This document shows, piece by piece, positions 50,071 through 58,179 of a DNA stretch of 64,000 nucleotides. Source of the stretch: Phycisphaerae bacterium (lineage in GTDB: Bacteria > Planctomycetota > Phycisphaerae > Sedimentisphaerales > Anaerobacaceae); contig JAUWAY010000002.1 of NCBI GenBank assembly GCA_030601845.1, positions 1-64,000 on the forward strand, given 5' to 3'. The notes under the pieces are model-generated. The model was not told the DNA's origin, did not search any database, and saw only the letters and a list, made by a program, of their open reading frames with translations. How positions within the stretch are numbered: position 1 is the stretch's first letter; each line of letters begins with the position of its first letter. The position numbers were made by a program, and so were the translations under genes.

Positions 50071-50676
50071 ATGGAATATATAAACAGAAAAGTTTTGTTC
50101 ATCGATAATTTCGATTCGTTTACATATAATTTAGTGGACGATTTCTGTAAGCGCAATTGCCAGGCCAAAGTTTACCGAGCTGACACCGACGTTGAAGAAT
50201 TGGGAGTTCTGGCTGATGAATTCGTCCCGGACCTGCTGGTGATTTCACCGGGCCCGGGCACGCCTGACACAGCCGGCGTCTCGCTCTCAGCGGTAGATTA
50301 TTTCAAAGACAAGCTGCCGATATTCGGTGTGTGCCTGGGTCACCAGGTGATTGTGCAATATTTCGGCGGGAAAATCGGCCATGCCCCGCAGCCGATGCAC
50401 GGCAAGCCCTCAAGAGTAACCCACAATCAAAAGGACATATTTGCCGGCGTAGAAAACCCGCTGCAGGCGGGACGCTATCACAGTCTTTGTGTGATAGAGC
50501 TGCCGGGGTGTCTGGAAAAAACTGCTGATTTCGAAGGGATTGTTATGGGGGTCCGCCACAAAGAGCTTCCAATATTCGGCGTGCAGTTTCACCCGGAAAG
50601 CATTTTAACCCCCGCAGGCGGCAAAATAATCGAGAATATTTTATCAATTGCAAAAGAGCAAAAAAGGAAAGACTAA
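50071..50676 (+). CDS. trpG: Anthranilate synthase component II (glutamine amidotransferase)
   Basis: A 201-residue class I amidotransferase that supplies ammonia to TrpE (and possibly to PabB). The catalytic Cys is in 'GVCLGHQVI' (residue 90) and the His/Glu pair in 'QFHPES'. 'NFDSFTYNLVDDF' at the N-terminus and 'SPGPGTPDTAGVS' are standard. It lies 15 nt after trpE and 2 nt before trpD. Confidence 0.95.
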   Translation: MEYINRKVLFIDNFDSFTYNLVDDFCKRNCQAKVYRADTDVEELGVLADEFVPDLLVISPGPGTPDTAGVSLSAVDYFKDKLPIFGVCLGHQVIVQYFGGKIGHAPQPMHGKPSRVTHNQKDIFAGVENPLQAGRYHSLCVIELPGCLEKTADFEGIVMGVRHKELPIFGVQFHPESILTPAGGKIIENILSIAKEQKRKD

Positions 50677-50678
50677 GA

Positions 50679-51707
50679 ATGGCCACAATAGCAGAATATA
50701 TCGAGCCATTATTGGGCGGTAAGGATTTGAGCTTTGAGCAGGCGACGAATTTGCTGGACGTTGTTTTTGAAGGTCAGATACCCGAGGTCCAGATTGCGGC
50801 GTTTCTCACAGCGATGCGCATCAAGGGAGCGACGGCGGCGGAACTGGCCGGCCTTGCCAGATCGCTGCGAAGCCACGCTGTCCGTGTAAAGGTTGATATC
50901 GATAATTTGGTTGACACCTGTGGAACAGGCGGCGGAGCAATTAAAACCTCTAATGTTTCGACGGCGGCTGCGCTGGTAGCGGCCGGCGCAGGCGTTTACG
51001 TTGCCAAGCACGGCAATCGGGGTATAACCAGCAAATGCGGCTCGGCTGACGTTCTTGAGGAATTGGGCGTTAAGATAGATGCTGGCGCCGAGACGGTAGC
51101 GGAGTGTATTAAGCAGGCACACATCGGATTTATGTTTGCCCCTATGTTCCATCCGGCGATGAAATATGTTCAGCCCATACGAAAGGCCCTGGGCTTTCGG
51201 ACGGTTTTCAATATCTTAGGGCCTCTGGCCAATCCGGCCGGCGCACAAAGGCAGGTGCTGGGTGTGGCCGATGAAAATCTGATGGGACGAATAGCCGAGG
51301 CACTTAAACTGCTGGGCACTGGGTATGCAATGGTGGTGCACAGCAATGGGATGGATGAGATAAGCACACTGGCACCGACCAAAATACTCGAACTAAAACA
51401 GGGCCAAATAACAAGAAAGGAACTGAACCCGAAAGAGCTGGGTATCACTTTGGCCAGTGTAGAACAGTTGCGAGTAACCGATGCCAAGACCAGCGCCAAG
51501 CTGCTTAGGGACATACTGGGCGGTAAAGAGACCGGAGCTCGGAGAGATATTGTTATCTTGAACGCCGCTGCTGCGATAATTGCCGGGGGACTGTCTGATG
51601 ATTTTGAATCTGCAATCGAGATGGCAAACGCCTCAGTGGGAGATGGTAAGGCATTATCCTGCCTGGAAAAACTAATCGAAATCTCAAACGTGTCTTGTGA
51701 CCCGTGA
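50679..51707 (+). CDS. trpD: Anthranilate phosphoribosyltransferase
   Basis: A 342-residue enzyme transferring phosphoribose from PRPP to anthranilate. The PRPP-binding 'DTCGTGGGAIKTSNVSTAAA' and 'HGNRGITSKCGSADVLEELG' and the late 'GMDEIS' are intact. The last codons and stop (tgt gac ccg tga) fall inside a heptad repeat tract, so the terminal 'SCDP' is repeat-derived. The next gene starts 39 nt later within the same repeat. Confidence 0.95.
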   Translation: MATIAEYIEPLLGGKDLSFEQATNLLDVVFEGQIPEVQIAAFLTAMRIKGATAAELAGLARSLRSHAVRVKVDIDNLVDTCGTGGGAIKTSNVSTAAALVAAGAGVYVAKHGNRGITSKCGSADVLEELGVKIDAGAETVAECIKQAHIGFMFAPMFHPAMKYVQPIRKALGFRTVFNILGPLANPAGAQRQVLGVADENLMGRIAEALKLLGTGYAMVVHSNGMDEISTLAPTKILELKQGQITRKELNPKELGITLASVEQLRVTDAKTSAKLLRDILGGKETGARRDIVILNAAAAIIAGGLSDDFESAIEMANASVGDGKALSCLEKLIEISNVSCDP

Positions 51708-51745
51708 CCCGAACGAGCCACGAGGCACGAACCACGAGCGACGAA
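51690..51745. repeat. Heptad repeat tract across trpD/trpF junction
   Basis: ttgtgac, ccgtgac, ccgaacg, agccacg, aggcacg, aaccacg, agcgacg form seven or eight 7-bp units. The first half reads 'cgtgac', the second its complement 'ccacgag', so the tract is itself a loose inverted repeat. It contains the trpD stop codon and ends next to the trpF start codon. Confidence 0.85.
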
Positions 51746-51746
51746 T

Positions 51747-52370
51747 ATGTTGATAGTGAAGGTTAAAATTTGTGGCATTACCAATTACGAGGACGCCAAG
51801 ACAGCGATGGATATGGGTGCGGATTTATTAGGCTTTAACTTTTATCCGAAAAGCCCCAGGTTTATAGCTCCAGAGAAAGCAGCTGATATAATAAGCAAGC
51901 TGCCGGGCTTTATAGATATTGCCGGTTTGTTCGTCAATGCGAGCTACGAGCAAATCCGGGAAACGATAGACGAATGCCAGTTGGACTGGGTGCAATTGCA
52001 CGGTGATGAAAGCCCGAAGTTCTGCAGCGCCTTCCTTTCTCTGAATGTAAAAACAATGAAGGCCCTGCGGGTAAAAGACAAAAAAGACATCAAAAAAGCA
52101 GACAGTTATTTTACCGATGCTATTTTGCTGGATGCTTTCAACCCTGAGAAATACGGCGGTACGGGACTGACCTTTGACTGGAATATCGTGGGGCATATCG
52201 GCAAGCGTGTTTTCTTGGCCGGCGGGATAAACCCCGATAATGCAGTGGCAGCAGTTGAGCTGGGGGTTTACGGGATTGATGTATGTAGCGGCATCGAAGC
52301 TGAGCCGGGCAAAAAAGACCACAAGAAAATGAAAAAACTGTTTGAAAATATACAACACTTAAGAGGATGA
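51747..52370 (+). CDS. trpF: Phosphoribosylanthranilate isomerase
   Basis: A 207-residue TIM-barrel isomerase. The catalytic Cys is in 'VKICGITNYEDA' and the Asp in 'GTGLTFDW', with phosphate-binding 'LAGGINPDN' and 'GIDVCSGIE'. The ATG at 51747 is used; the GTG at 51756 (VKVKICG) is an equally plausible start because the ribosome site is poor. No trpC (indole-glycerol-phosphate synthase) lies before or after it, as it would in most trp operons. Confidence 0.93.
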   Translation: MLIVKVKICGITNYEDAKTAMDMGADLLGFNFYPKSPRFIAPEKAADIISKLPGFIDIAGLFVNASYEQIRETIDECQLDWVQLHGDESPKFCSAFLSLNVKTMKALRVKDKKDIKKADSYFTDAILLDAFNPEKYGGTGLTFDWNIVGHIGKRVFLAGGINPDNAVAAVELGVYGIDVCSGIEAEPGKKDHKKMKKLFENIQHLRG

Positions 52371-52434
52371 AATACGAATATCGAAATCCGAAACCCGAAA
52401 CAAATTCAAATGACCAAAATACAAAACTCAAAAC
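52370..52434. repeat. Left inverted arm of the four-helix-bundle cassette
   Basis: The stretch reads in steps of 'gaaatccgaaacccgaaac' and 'aaatgaccaaaatacaaaac', a degenerate short repeat. Its block cgaatatcgaaatccgaaa (52375-52393) is exactly complementary to 52811-52829 in the right arm. The start codon of the gene (52410) lies inside the arm. Confidence 0.8.
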
Positions 52435-52775
52435 GCTATGACCTGGAAGAGAGGACGCTTAAGTTTGCAAAGCGGGCCAGGGCTTTTGTTAAGAAACTGA
52501 AGAAAACCATAGCTAATATCGAAGATGGAAAACAACTGGTAAAAGCATCAGGTTCTGTTGGAGCAAATTACATTGAGGCCAACGAAGCTCTTAGTAAGAA
52601 AGACTTTGTTATGCGTATTAAGATATGCCGGAAGGAGGCCAAAGAGAGTGCATACTGGTTGAAGCTTGTCGACTCTGAGGACGACCCGGAACTGGAACGT
52701 GAAAGACACGAACTGATACAAGAAGCTACCGAGTTCACGAGTATCTTTGGGGCTATTTTGCGAAAGAGCGAATGA
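52410..52775 (+). CDS. Four-helix-bundle protein (23S rRNA intervening-sequence type)
   Basis: A 121-residue helical protein of the S23/IVSP family ('RTLKFAKRARAFVKKLKK', 'SGSVGANYIEANEALSKKDFVMRIKICRKEAKESAYWLKL'). In the family such proteins are encoded in intervening sequences of 23S rRNA or as loose genes; the related Avd protein serves diversity-generating retroelements. Their function is not settled. Here the gene sits in the trp operon between trpF and trpB, bounded by inverted repeats (52370-52434, 52776-52846), and has nothing to do with tryptophan. It is intact. Confidence 0.88.
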   Translation: MTKIQNSKRYDLEERTLKFAKRARAFVKKLKKTIANIEDGKQLVKASGSVGANYIEANEALSKKDFVMRIKICRKEAKESAYWLKLVDSEDDPELERERHELIQEATEFTSIFGAILRKSE

Positions 52776-52846
52776 GGTTTTGAGCATTTGGTATTTGAAT
52801 TTTGATATTGTTTCGGATTTCGATATTCGAATTTCGGATTTAGAGA
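52776..52846. repeat. Right inverted arm of the four-helix-bundle cassette
   Basis: gttttgagcatttggtatt, gaattttgatattg, tttcggatttcgatattcg and aatttcggattt mirror the left arm; the two arms pair over about 60 nt with one 7-bp unit and a few bases unpaired. A degenerate relative lies at 23853-23921. Confidence 0.8.
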
Positions 52847-52876
52847 CTATACGATGTGTGAGAAAGGATATGGGGT

Positions 52877-54061
52877 ATGAAGTATAGAGGTAGATTCGGT
52901 GATTATGGCGGCTTTTATGTGCCGGAGGTTTTGATACCGGTTCTGGAAGAATTGGAGGGTGCGTTTTATCGCTTTTACGAAGATGAGCGGTTTGTAACTG
53001 AGCTTGCTCAGCTTTCTAAGGATTACGCCGGCAGGCCCTCGCCGCTTTATTATGCGAAAAGGTTCAGCGAATATGTCGGCTTTAAGGTGTATCTAAAACG
53101 CGAAGACCTTCTGCACGGCGGAGCGCACAAAGTCAACAACACGCTCGGACAGGGCCTTTTGGCAAAGTATATGGGCAAAACCAAACTCATTGCCGAAACC
53201 GGCGCAGGCCAGCACGGCCTGGCTACCGCGATGATTGGGGCTTTGTTTGGTATGGAGACCAAAATCTTTATGGGCGTAACCGATATTGAGCGACAGAGCG
53301 TCAACGTCCATAAAATGAAACTATGCGGTGCAGAAGTCATTCCGATTGAAGGAGGGACAGGGACACTGAAGGACGCTATCAACGAGGCCCTTCGCTACTG
53401 GACGGCTCACGTTACCGATACGTTTTATCTTTTCGGCTCGGCCTGCGGGCCGCATCCATACCCTACGATAGTAAAACATTTTCAAACCTGTATTGGCGAA
53501 GAGACAAGGCAGCAGTGTCTTGAGCAAATCGGCAAATTACCGGATATGATTGTCGCCTGTGTCGGCGGCGGCAGTAATGCGATAGGTATTTTTTCTGCCT
53601 TTCTGGACGATAAAGACGTGAAGCTAATTGGTGTCGAAGCAGGTGGAAGGAGCTTGGCCAGCGGCAAGCACGCTGCGACACTGGTAGCCGGTCGGGTCGG
53701 CATCTTACACGGAGCAAAATCGTATCTGCTGCAGGACAAAGAAGGCCAGGTTCACGATACCGAATCGGTAAGTGCGGGGCTGGATTACCCGGCCGTTGGG
53801 CCGGAACATTGTTTGTTAAAAGATACCGGCAGGGCCAAATACGTCGCCGCAGAAGATGCCGAGGTGCTTGATGCCTTTGAGCTGCTGAGTAAAAGTGAGG
53901 GGATACTGCCAGCTTTGGAAAGCGCACATGCTTTGGCGTATCTTTGCCGCCAAAAAGGAAAGTTATCGCCGGATACAATTGCGGTGGTAAATCTTTCCGG
54001 CCGAGGCGATAAAGATGTTTCAATCGTGGAAAAACGAAGAAGCGTATCTCGTGAAGCGTGA
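52877..54061 (+). CDS. trpB: Tryptophan synthase beta subunit
   Basis: A 394-residue PLP enzyme condensing indole with serine. The PLP lysine is in '[12 protein letters not shown]', 'ETGAGQHG' and '[10 protein letters not shown]' are intact, and the N-terminal '[17 protein letters not shown]' is typical of TrpB1. The end 'SVSREA' with the stop codon (54059-54061) lies within a heptad repeat. A broken toxin-antitoxin pair on the other strand separates it from trpA by 860 nt. Confidence 0.96.
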   Translation: MKYRGRFGDYGGFYVPEVLIPVLEELEGAFYRFYEDERFVTELAQLSKDYAGRPSPLYYAKRFSEYVGFKVYLKREDLLHGGAHKVNNTLGQGLLAKYMGKTKLIAETGAGQHGLATAMIGALFGMETKIFMGVTDIERQSVNVHKMKLCGAEVIPIEGGTGTLKDAINEALRYWTAHVTDTFYLFGSACGPHPYPTIVKHFQTCIGEETRQQCLEQIGKLPDMIVACVGGGSNAIGIFSAFLDDKDVKLIGVEAGGRSLASGKHAATLVAGRVGILHGAKSYLLQDKEGQVHDTESVSAGLDYPAVGPEHCLLKDTGRAKYVAAEDAEVLDAFELLSKSEGILPALESAHALAYLCRQKGKLSPDTIAVVNLSGRGDKDVSIVEKRRSVSREA

Positions 54062-54066
54062 AACGA
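54043..54066. repeat. Heptad repeat at the trpB stop codon
   Basis: cgtatct, cgtgaag, cgtgaaa, cga form a short degenerate tract of 7-bp steps that includes the last codons and the stop of trpB. Confidence 0.6.
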
Positions 54067-54150
54067 TGTCGACCGGTTACCGAAACGAAGGTACAGTATA
54101 GACCAAGGACTGATTTTGTGCCAAACAAGACAATTGTTTGCTTCAGATCA

Positions 54151-54312
54151 TTATGAGGCTTTCTTTATATTTTCAAAAGAGACTATTTTGTGATTAGATT
54201 TTTTCTGCCTTTTTTTTGCATCCTCGATGATTTTTTCTATATCAAAGCCAAAAGCTGCTGCATGTTTTTCTCTAATTTTTCTTACTTCATTTACTATTGG
54301 ATCTTCCCACAT
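54151..54312 (-). CDS. Small antitoxin-like protein
   Basis: A 53-residue frame, too short for a 60-codon cut-off. It reads 'MWEDPIVNEVRKIREKHAAA', then a Lys-rich end. This pattern matches small proteins found next to PIN toxins; function as antitoxin is inferred. It begins 4 nt downstream of the PIN gene stop (54317) on the minus strand, so the two form one unit. It is preceded by a GGGAG ribosome site overlapping the toxin gene end. Confidence 0.65.
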   Translation of the reverse strand: MWEDPIVNEVRKIREKHAAAFGFDIEKIIEDAKKRQKKSNHKIVSFENIKKAS

Positions 54313-54316
54313 TGTT

Positions 54317-54790
54317 CTATACTCCCATTAATTCTTCTGGTGTACATATTAAGGGTAATTCATAATCCTGAATTTCACAAATCCTTTTTATTTTAACAAT
54401 GATCTCAGCATTTGCTAAATGTATACAGTTCCATGTCAGTAAAAATTGCATTCCATGCACTGTGGATAAAGAAATATGAGCTGCATCCGTTGCAGATTTC
54501 TGAGGAATAATACGGGAATCAAGAATGGTTTTAGCAAGTATTTTTACTTCGTCTGTCAAATCCAATTGTTTAAATTTAGAAATAATTGCCAGTCTTCTTT
54601 TTGCTATTTCTGGATCCCCGGCAGATATCTCATCAATCACAAACTGAGAAATATATATGTCAAAATCATTCCTTCTGGTTTCCCACTATCCCTGTGTAAT
54701 CTGCTGATGTCCTGCCACAATTAAATCTCTGCTTGGCCTTGAAGCTAAGTAGCTTGGAACTGTACTTTCTAAGTATAATTTTGGTTTCAT
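54317..54790 (-). pseudogene. PIN-domain (VapC-like) toxin with an in-frame stop codon
   Basis: From an ATG at 54790 the frame reads '[20 protein letters not shown]', '[10 protein letters not shown]', then TAG (54686-54688), then 'WETRRNDFDIYISQFVIDEI' and on to 'TDAAHISLSTVHGMQFLLTWN' and the stop at 54317, 158 codons without a frameshift. The stop falls where relatives carry a Trp/Glu region, next to a patch that resembles the 'aatctgtgtaatctg' repeat. The gene is probably dead; translation might restart at a GTG at 54640. It lies inside the trp operon on the opposite strand. Confidence 0.8.
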
Positions 54791-54925
54791 TTACTGAATA
54801 GTAACAAAAAGATAGGTTTATTGCAAGTAATTTCTTATAGAAGTTCTTTTGCAAGCAGAAGGTTGACTAAAACACATCAAACAGTAGAATGAGAACCAAA
54901 ATCAGAATAAATAAGGATACAGGTT

Positions 54926-55732
54926 ATGAGAACATATAAGCAAGTTTTTTCAGAATTAGCAGAGCTAAAGCAAGCGGCGTTAATACCGTTTTTCGTAATC
55001 GGCGACCCGGATTTTGATACAAGTTTTGCAATTATCAAAACTGCTATCGATGCCGGGGCCGATATTCTGGAATTAGGCATACCGTTCTCCGACCCGATAG
55101 CAGATGGGCCGACAATCCAAAAGGCCGATATTCGCTCTTTAAGAAGCGGGATGAACGTGGCAAAGGCGCTGGAATTTATCCGCTTGCTCCGCGATTACAA
55201 GGACATTCCAATCGGACTGCTGATGTATTACAACCTGATTTACCAGTACGGAACGGAAAAGTTTTTCAGTGATTTCCACCAGGCGGGCGTTAACAGCGTC
55301 TTGGTTGCTGATTTGAGCATCGACGACGCCGGTGAAATTACTCAACCCGCCGTCTCAGCGGGTCTTGATACTGTTTTTATGGTTACGCCAAATACCGACA
55401 CGGAAAGAATGAAGCTGATTGCCTCTAAAACCACCGGCTTTATTTATACCGTCTCGCTGTTGGGCGTTACCGGCAGCAGGGAGAAACTGTCCGATGCGGT
55501 CGAAGAGCTGGTCGGCAAATTGAAAAAGTTGACCAGTGTTCCTATTTGTGTGGGTTTTGGAATCAGCACAGCCGAACACGCAGCGACGATTGCTTCAGCA
55601 GGAGCCGACGGCGTGATAATCGGCTCAAAAATAGTGGCATTGATTGAGAATAATCTGGCAAATCCCAAAAAAATCCTTGCTGAAATCTCAACGTTCTTAA
55701 GTAACGTTAAAAAGACAATCGCACCGCAATGA
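54926..55732 (+). CDS. trpA: Tryptophan synthase alpha subunit
   Basis: A 268-residue TIM barrel cleaving indole-3-glycerol phosphate. Catalytic Glu and Asp are in 'DILELGIPFSDPIADGPTIQ', and 'YYNLIYQYG', 'TPNTDTERM', 'GFGISTAEHAATIASAGADGVIIGS' are normal. It starts behind 'aaggatacagg'. Separated from trpB by the toxin-antitoxin insert, it may need its own promoter in the gap (54791-54925), which I could not identify. Confidence 0.95.
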   Translation: MRTYKQVFSELAELKQAALIPFFVIGDPDFDTSFAIIKTAIDAGADILELGIPFSDPIADGPTIQKADIRSLRSGMNVAKALEFIRLLRDYKDIPIGLLMYYNLIYQYGTEKFFSDFHQAGVNSVLVADLSIDDAGEITQPAVSAGLDTVFMVTPNTDTERMKLIASKTTGFIYTVSLLGVTGSREKLSDAVEELVGKLKKLTSVPICVGFGISTAEHAATIASAGADGVIIGSKIVALIENNLANPKKILAEISTFLSNVKKTIAPQ

Positions 55733-55755
55733 CGGGGAGTGTTTCAGCGGGTGAA

Positions 55756-56031
55756 TTAAAAAGCGATTTTGAAGTCTTTGTGTTGTGGGTCGGGGGGGAT
55801 TTCTTCAGTTTTGGTTTCTCTTATATAGCCACCGAAGGTTTCTTGAATGTCACGCAGGCAATCTGCTATATCGTCAGAATAGCCCTGAACAATCATCTCA
55901 ACAGTGCCATCCGGCAGATTACGGACGAGGCCGGCTAACATATAACGATTGGCTATGCGATGTGCGGCAAAGCGAAAGCCAACACCCTGGACCTGGCCGG
56001 TAAAAATTATATGTTTGGCGCTCTGGCTCAT
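55756..56031 (-). CDS. acyP: Acylphosphatase
   Basis: A 91-residue enzyme that hydrolyses acyl phosphates. The anion-binding loop with catalytic Arg ('GQVQGVGFRF') and the catalytic Asn ('GLVRNLPDGTVEM') are both present. The start at 56031 gives the usual short N-terminus. It converges on trpA with a 23-nt gap. Confidence 0.9.
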   Translation of the reverse strand: MSQSAKHIIFTGQVQGVGFRFAAHRIANRYMLAGLVRNLPDGTVEMIVQGYSDDIADCLRDIQETFGGYIRETKTEEIPPDPQHKDFKIAF

Positions 56032-56138
56032 TGTAACTTCTATACTAACCCTAAACAGTTTTTGGTGCAAGCGGGCAAATGGTAAAATAGATTAGGGTTC
56101 ACCCCGAGCGTAAAGTAAAGTATAATCCGCTGGATTAG

Positions 56139-56175
56139 CCCCGCTGCTTCGATTTTGCGAAGCAAAACGACGGGG
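56139..56175. repeat. Palindromic hairpin before the RsbU-like gene
   Basis: ccccg (56139) pairs with cgggg (56171-56175), and inside it gcttcg/cgaagc (56146-56163) form a second stem. It may be a dispersed palindrome like those in the 5S remnants and trpE, or a leader hairpin of the following gene. Confidence 0.45.
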
Positions 56176-56190
56176 TAATAACAGTTGATT

Positions 56191-57477
56191 ATGGCAAAAA
56201 AGACAAAGAAACAAATTGAAAGAGACGAGCAGATTTATCAGCTTACCACACTTGTGGCGGGGAAGTTTTCGCTTCAGGATGTTCTGGACAAACTCGCCGA
56301 AGCGGCGGTGAAGATTACCGGTGTCAAGGCCTGCTCGATTCGACTGCTGGATGAACAGGCCGGCAATCTGAAGATGAGAAGCACATACGGGCTTAGTGAA
56401 CAATACCGCAACAAAGGGGTGGTTTCCAAAAATGATACGGTGATTAAAGCTGCTTTCGCAGGCCGGGCGGTGGTGTTGGATGATATGCGAGTCGACGACA
56501 GAGTCAAATATAAAGAGGCGACGATAAGAGAGGGACTCGTCAGCCAGCTTACTGTTGCGATGCAATTCAGGAACAAGGCGATTGGTGTGCTTCGCCTGTA
56601 TAGTCCGAGGCCAAAACGTTTTGATGAAGATGATATTGCTCTTGCGCGGGCGGTCGCTTCACAGTGTGCGGTAGCGATAACAAACGCCAAACTGTATGCA
56701 GAGGCGATTGAAGGCGAGCACATCGCAGAGCAGATGCGGCTGGCGGGAGCTATTCAGCGAAGGATGATTCCACAGACCGCTCCGCTGATACCGGGCCTGG
56801 ATATAGCTGCTACTTATATTCCCTGCTTTGATGTGGGCGGCGACTTCTACGATTTTATTCGAATAGGTGAAAGTTGTGTTGCTGTGGCCATTGCCGATGT
56901 GACAGGCAAAGGAATTCCTGCTGCGCTTATGATGAGCTGTTTCAGAGGAACCTTGCGGGCTTACGCCGATAGTGAGTCCAGTAGAGATACCATCGAAGAA
57001 ATTATTAACAAACTCAATAGAATGGCGTGCAGCGAGTGCCCTGATGGTGAGTTTGTCACGTTGTTTTATGCAATCATTGACGTTAAAGATAAAACAATAA
57101 CTTATTGCAATTGCGGGCATGAGCCGACGATGCTGATAAGAGATGGCCAGGTTACAGAATTGCAAAAGGGCGGACTGGTACTTGGAGTCGAGACGGAAGC
57201 CGAATATGAGATTGAAACCGTTGGGTTAAAAGACGGTGATTGTTTGCTGTTTCTTACAGATGGGCTGATTGACGCAGCTAACTTTGACGGCCAGTTCTGG
57301 GGCAGGCAACGTTTGCTGAAAACCGCAAAGAAATTTACCGCCGGTTCAGCTGAACAGATGGTTAAAAATATCCTCGGATACAGAAGGCGTTTTGTCGGAC
57401 TTGCCAGGCAGGTCGATGACACAAGTATTATTGTTGTCAAGGCCGATAGAACAGTAGAACCGGAATTTATGAAGTGA
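56191..57477 (+). CDS. GAF domain, RsbU/SpoIIE-type serine phosphatase
   Basis: A 428-residue signalling protein. Residues 20-170 are a GAF domain ('LVAGKFSLQDVLDKLAEAAVKI', 'ASQCAVAITNAKLYAEAI') and 190-415 a PP2C-type phosphatase ('IPGLDIAATYIPCFDVGGDFYDF', 'VAIADVTGKGIPAALMMS', 'DGLIDAAN', 'DDTSIIVVK'). Family members dephosphorylate anti-sigma antagonists in partner-switching systems; no RsbW/RsbV genes are nearby. The start at 56191 is chosen over an upstream TTG. Confidence 0.9.
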   Translation: MAKKTKKQIERDEQIYQLTTLVAGKFSLQDVLDKLAEAAVKITGVKACSIRLLDEQAGNLKMRSTYGLSEQYRNKGVVSKNDTVIKAAFAGRAVVLDDMRVDDRVKYKEATIREGLVSQLTVAMQFRNKAIGVLRLYSPRPKRFDEDDIALARAVASQCAVAITNAKLYAEAIEGEHIAEQMRLAGAIQRRMIPQTAPLIPGLDIAATYIPCFDVGGDFYDFIRIGESCVAVAIADVTGKGIPAALMMSCFRGTLRAYADSESSRDTIEEIINKLNRMACSECPDGEFVTLFYAIIDVKDKTITYCNCGHEPTMLIRDGQVTELQKGGLVLGVETEAEYEIETVGLKDGDCLLFLTDGLIDAANFDGQFWGRQRLLKTAKKFTAGSAEQMVKNILGYRRRFVGLARQVDDTSIIVVKADRTVEPEFMK

Positions 57478-57489
57478 GGCCAGTTTGAA

Positions 57490-58179
57490 ATGGCGGATTT
57501 GATTATTACGATTGATGGTCCGGCGGCCAGCGGTAAGAGTACCGTAGCCCGGCTGTTGGCAAAAAGGCTCGGCGCCAGCTTTCTCGATACCGGTGCGATG
57601 TATCGGGCTGTCACGCTGGCTGCGATGCAGGCCGGCGTCGATATGAGCGATGAAGAAAAGCTGCTTGGCGTTTTGGATGGCAAAAAATTTAAATTTGCTA
57701 TCAAAGAAAGCAAAATGGCAGTTTACATCGACGGCGTTGATGCTACCGGGCAGATACGCGGGCAGCAGGTTACTGCAAGTGCTCGACATATTGCCTCGGC
57801 GGCAAAGGTGCGGGCTAAACTGGTAGAGATGCAGAGACAATTTGCAGCCGGCCAAGAAAAAATAGTTACCGAGGGAAGGGACCAGGGCACGGTAGCGTTT
57901 CCCAATGCCGATGTTAAATTTTTTCTAACGGCCAGCCCAATCGAGAGGGCAAGAAGAAGGCAATCTGAACTGCTGGCTAAAGGCGCCGGCGAAAGTCTTG
58001 AGAAAATACAAAGGGACATTGAAGAAAGGGACAAAAGCGACCAAGGTAGAGAAATCGGGCCGTTAAAACCCGCCAGCGATGCTATTATTGTTGATACCAC
58101 CGATTTAAGTATAGAAGAGGTTGTTGAAAAACTTTTGGATTATACAAAAGAAAAATGCCTAAAAAAGAGCCGAAAATGA
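57490..58179 (+). CDS. cmk: Cytidylate kinase
   Basis: A 229-residue CMP/dCMP kinase. P-loop 'DGPAASGKSTVARLLA', 'FLDTGAMYRAVTLAA', 'TEGRDQGTVAFPNADVKFFLTAS' and 'ERDKSDQGREIGPLKPASDA' are all present. It is the first of the run cmk-plsC-ispH-rpsA, an order found in many bacteria. The 3' end overlaps the following gene. Confidence 0.95.
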   Translation: MADLIITIDGPAASGKSTVARLLAKRLGASFLDTGAMYRAVTLAAMQAGVDMSDEEKLLGVLDGKKFKFAIKESKMAVYIDGVDATGQIRGQQVTASARHIASAAKVRAKLVEMQRQFAAGQEKIVTEGRDQGTVAFPNADVKFFLTASPIERARRRQSELLAKGAGESLEKIQRDIEERDKSDQGREIGPLKPASDAIIVDTTDLSIEEVVEKLLDYTKEKCLKKSRK

